Below are positions 63,915 through 64,000 of a DNA stretch of 64,000 nt, one piece after another. Made by a program: the position numbers and the translations under genes. The stretch comes from Schistocerca nitens (lineage: Eukaryota > Arthropoda > Insecta > Orthoptera > Acrididae): NCBI RefSeq assembly GCF_023898315.1, contig NC_064616.1, forward strand, positions 708,503,389-708,567,388. Direction: 5' to 3'. The notes beneath the pieces are model-generated. The model saw only the letters and a list, made by a program, of their open reading frames with translations. It was not told the DNA's origin and ran no database searches. Positions within the stretch are counted from its first letter, which is position 1. Each line of letters opens with the position of its first letter.

Positions 63915-64000
63915 CTAATTCAATTCCTCAGGCAGCAGTGGATGAGTTAAGCATCTGAATTCAAACTTTCGTAGAACGGAAATGTTTCCGGACATGGATA
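63915..64000 (-). mobile_element. edge fragment of an IS630/mariner-type transposon
   Basis: The last bases (GTAGAACGGAAATGTTTCCG then GACATGG) are the reverse complement of the 58611-58640 type sequence (CATGTCCAGAAACC, CCGTTCTATGACGG). The same element family therefore continues beyond the right edge of the window. Confidence 0.5.

Overview
This window looks like nuclear DNA of a large-genome insect, most likely an orthopteran close to the locusts and grasshoppers (Schistocerca/Locusta type). The reasons are the dense load of nested transposable elements, the tRNA-headed SINE families that I associate with locust sequence, and a proctolin neuropeptide exon. The assignment rests on recall and pattern recognition; no search was run. 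There is no bacterial-style operon structure.

Host genes. The clearest host gene is proctolin. One exon (8598-8741, + strand) starts right after a splice acceptor. It encodes a signal peptide followed directly by RYLPT and a basic RR site, and it ends at a GTAAGT donor. A GC-rich, phase-compatible terminal exon (29888-29983, +) about 21 kb downstream has its own acceptor, a stop codon and an ATTAAA signal, and may complete a 79-residue precursor. On the opposite strand an unidentified terminal exon (2123-2289, -) encodes 54 residues after an acceptor. Everything else that looks coding is transposon-derived.

Layout. 1-6300: a non-LTR tail, Tc1/mariner fragments, three SINEs and a tRNA-SINE fragment. 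7263-8450: two inverted-repeat MITEs just upstream of the proctolin exon. 9060-30580: the presumed proctolin intron and 3' end, holding a non-LTR fossil, 5S-derived and tRNA-derived SINEs, at least six Tc1/mariner/IS630-type fossils and a long palindrome. 30580-39410: a Tc1 element with an internal tandem duplication, a reverse-oriented RTE copy, and a three-level nest of SINE, DNA transposon and SINE. 41155-47000: two adjacent Jockey/CR1-like non-LTR copies, one carrying two SINE insertions, then a mariner fossil. 47986-49205: a complete but decayed Tc1 element. 51742-63834: two direct full-length RTE copies, one with only three visible ORF lesions. The other is split by a 1.37-kb foldback element that itself carries a SINE. 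Between them lie another RT fossil, an 810-bp palindromic foldback and several transposase relics.

How the parts relate. The autonomous-type elements (RTE, Jockey/CR1-like, Tc1, mariner) are mostly broken. The SINEs have heads derived from tRNA or 5S rRNA and would have depended on a LINE-encoded reverse transcriptase. Target-site duplications and split elements allow relative dating at many loci. The most unusual signals are a short stem motif with compensatory changes shared by three tRNA-headed SINE families, a SINE with a swapped tRNA head, and a foldback element with a tRNA-like promoter-type sequence in each arm.
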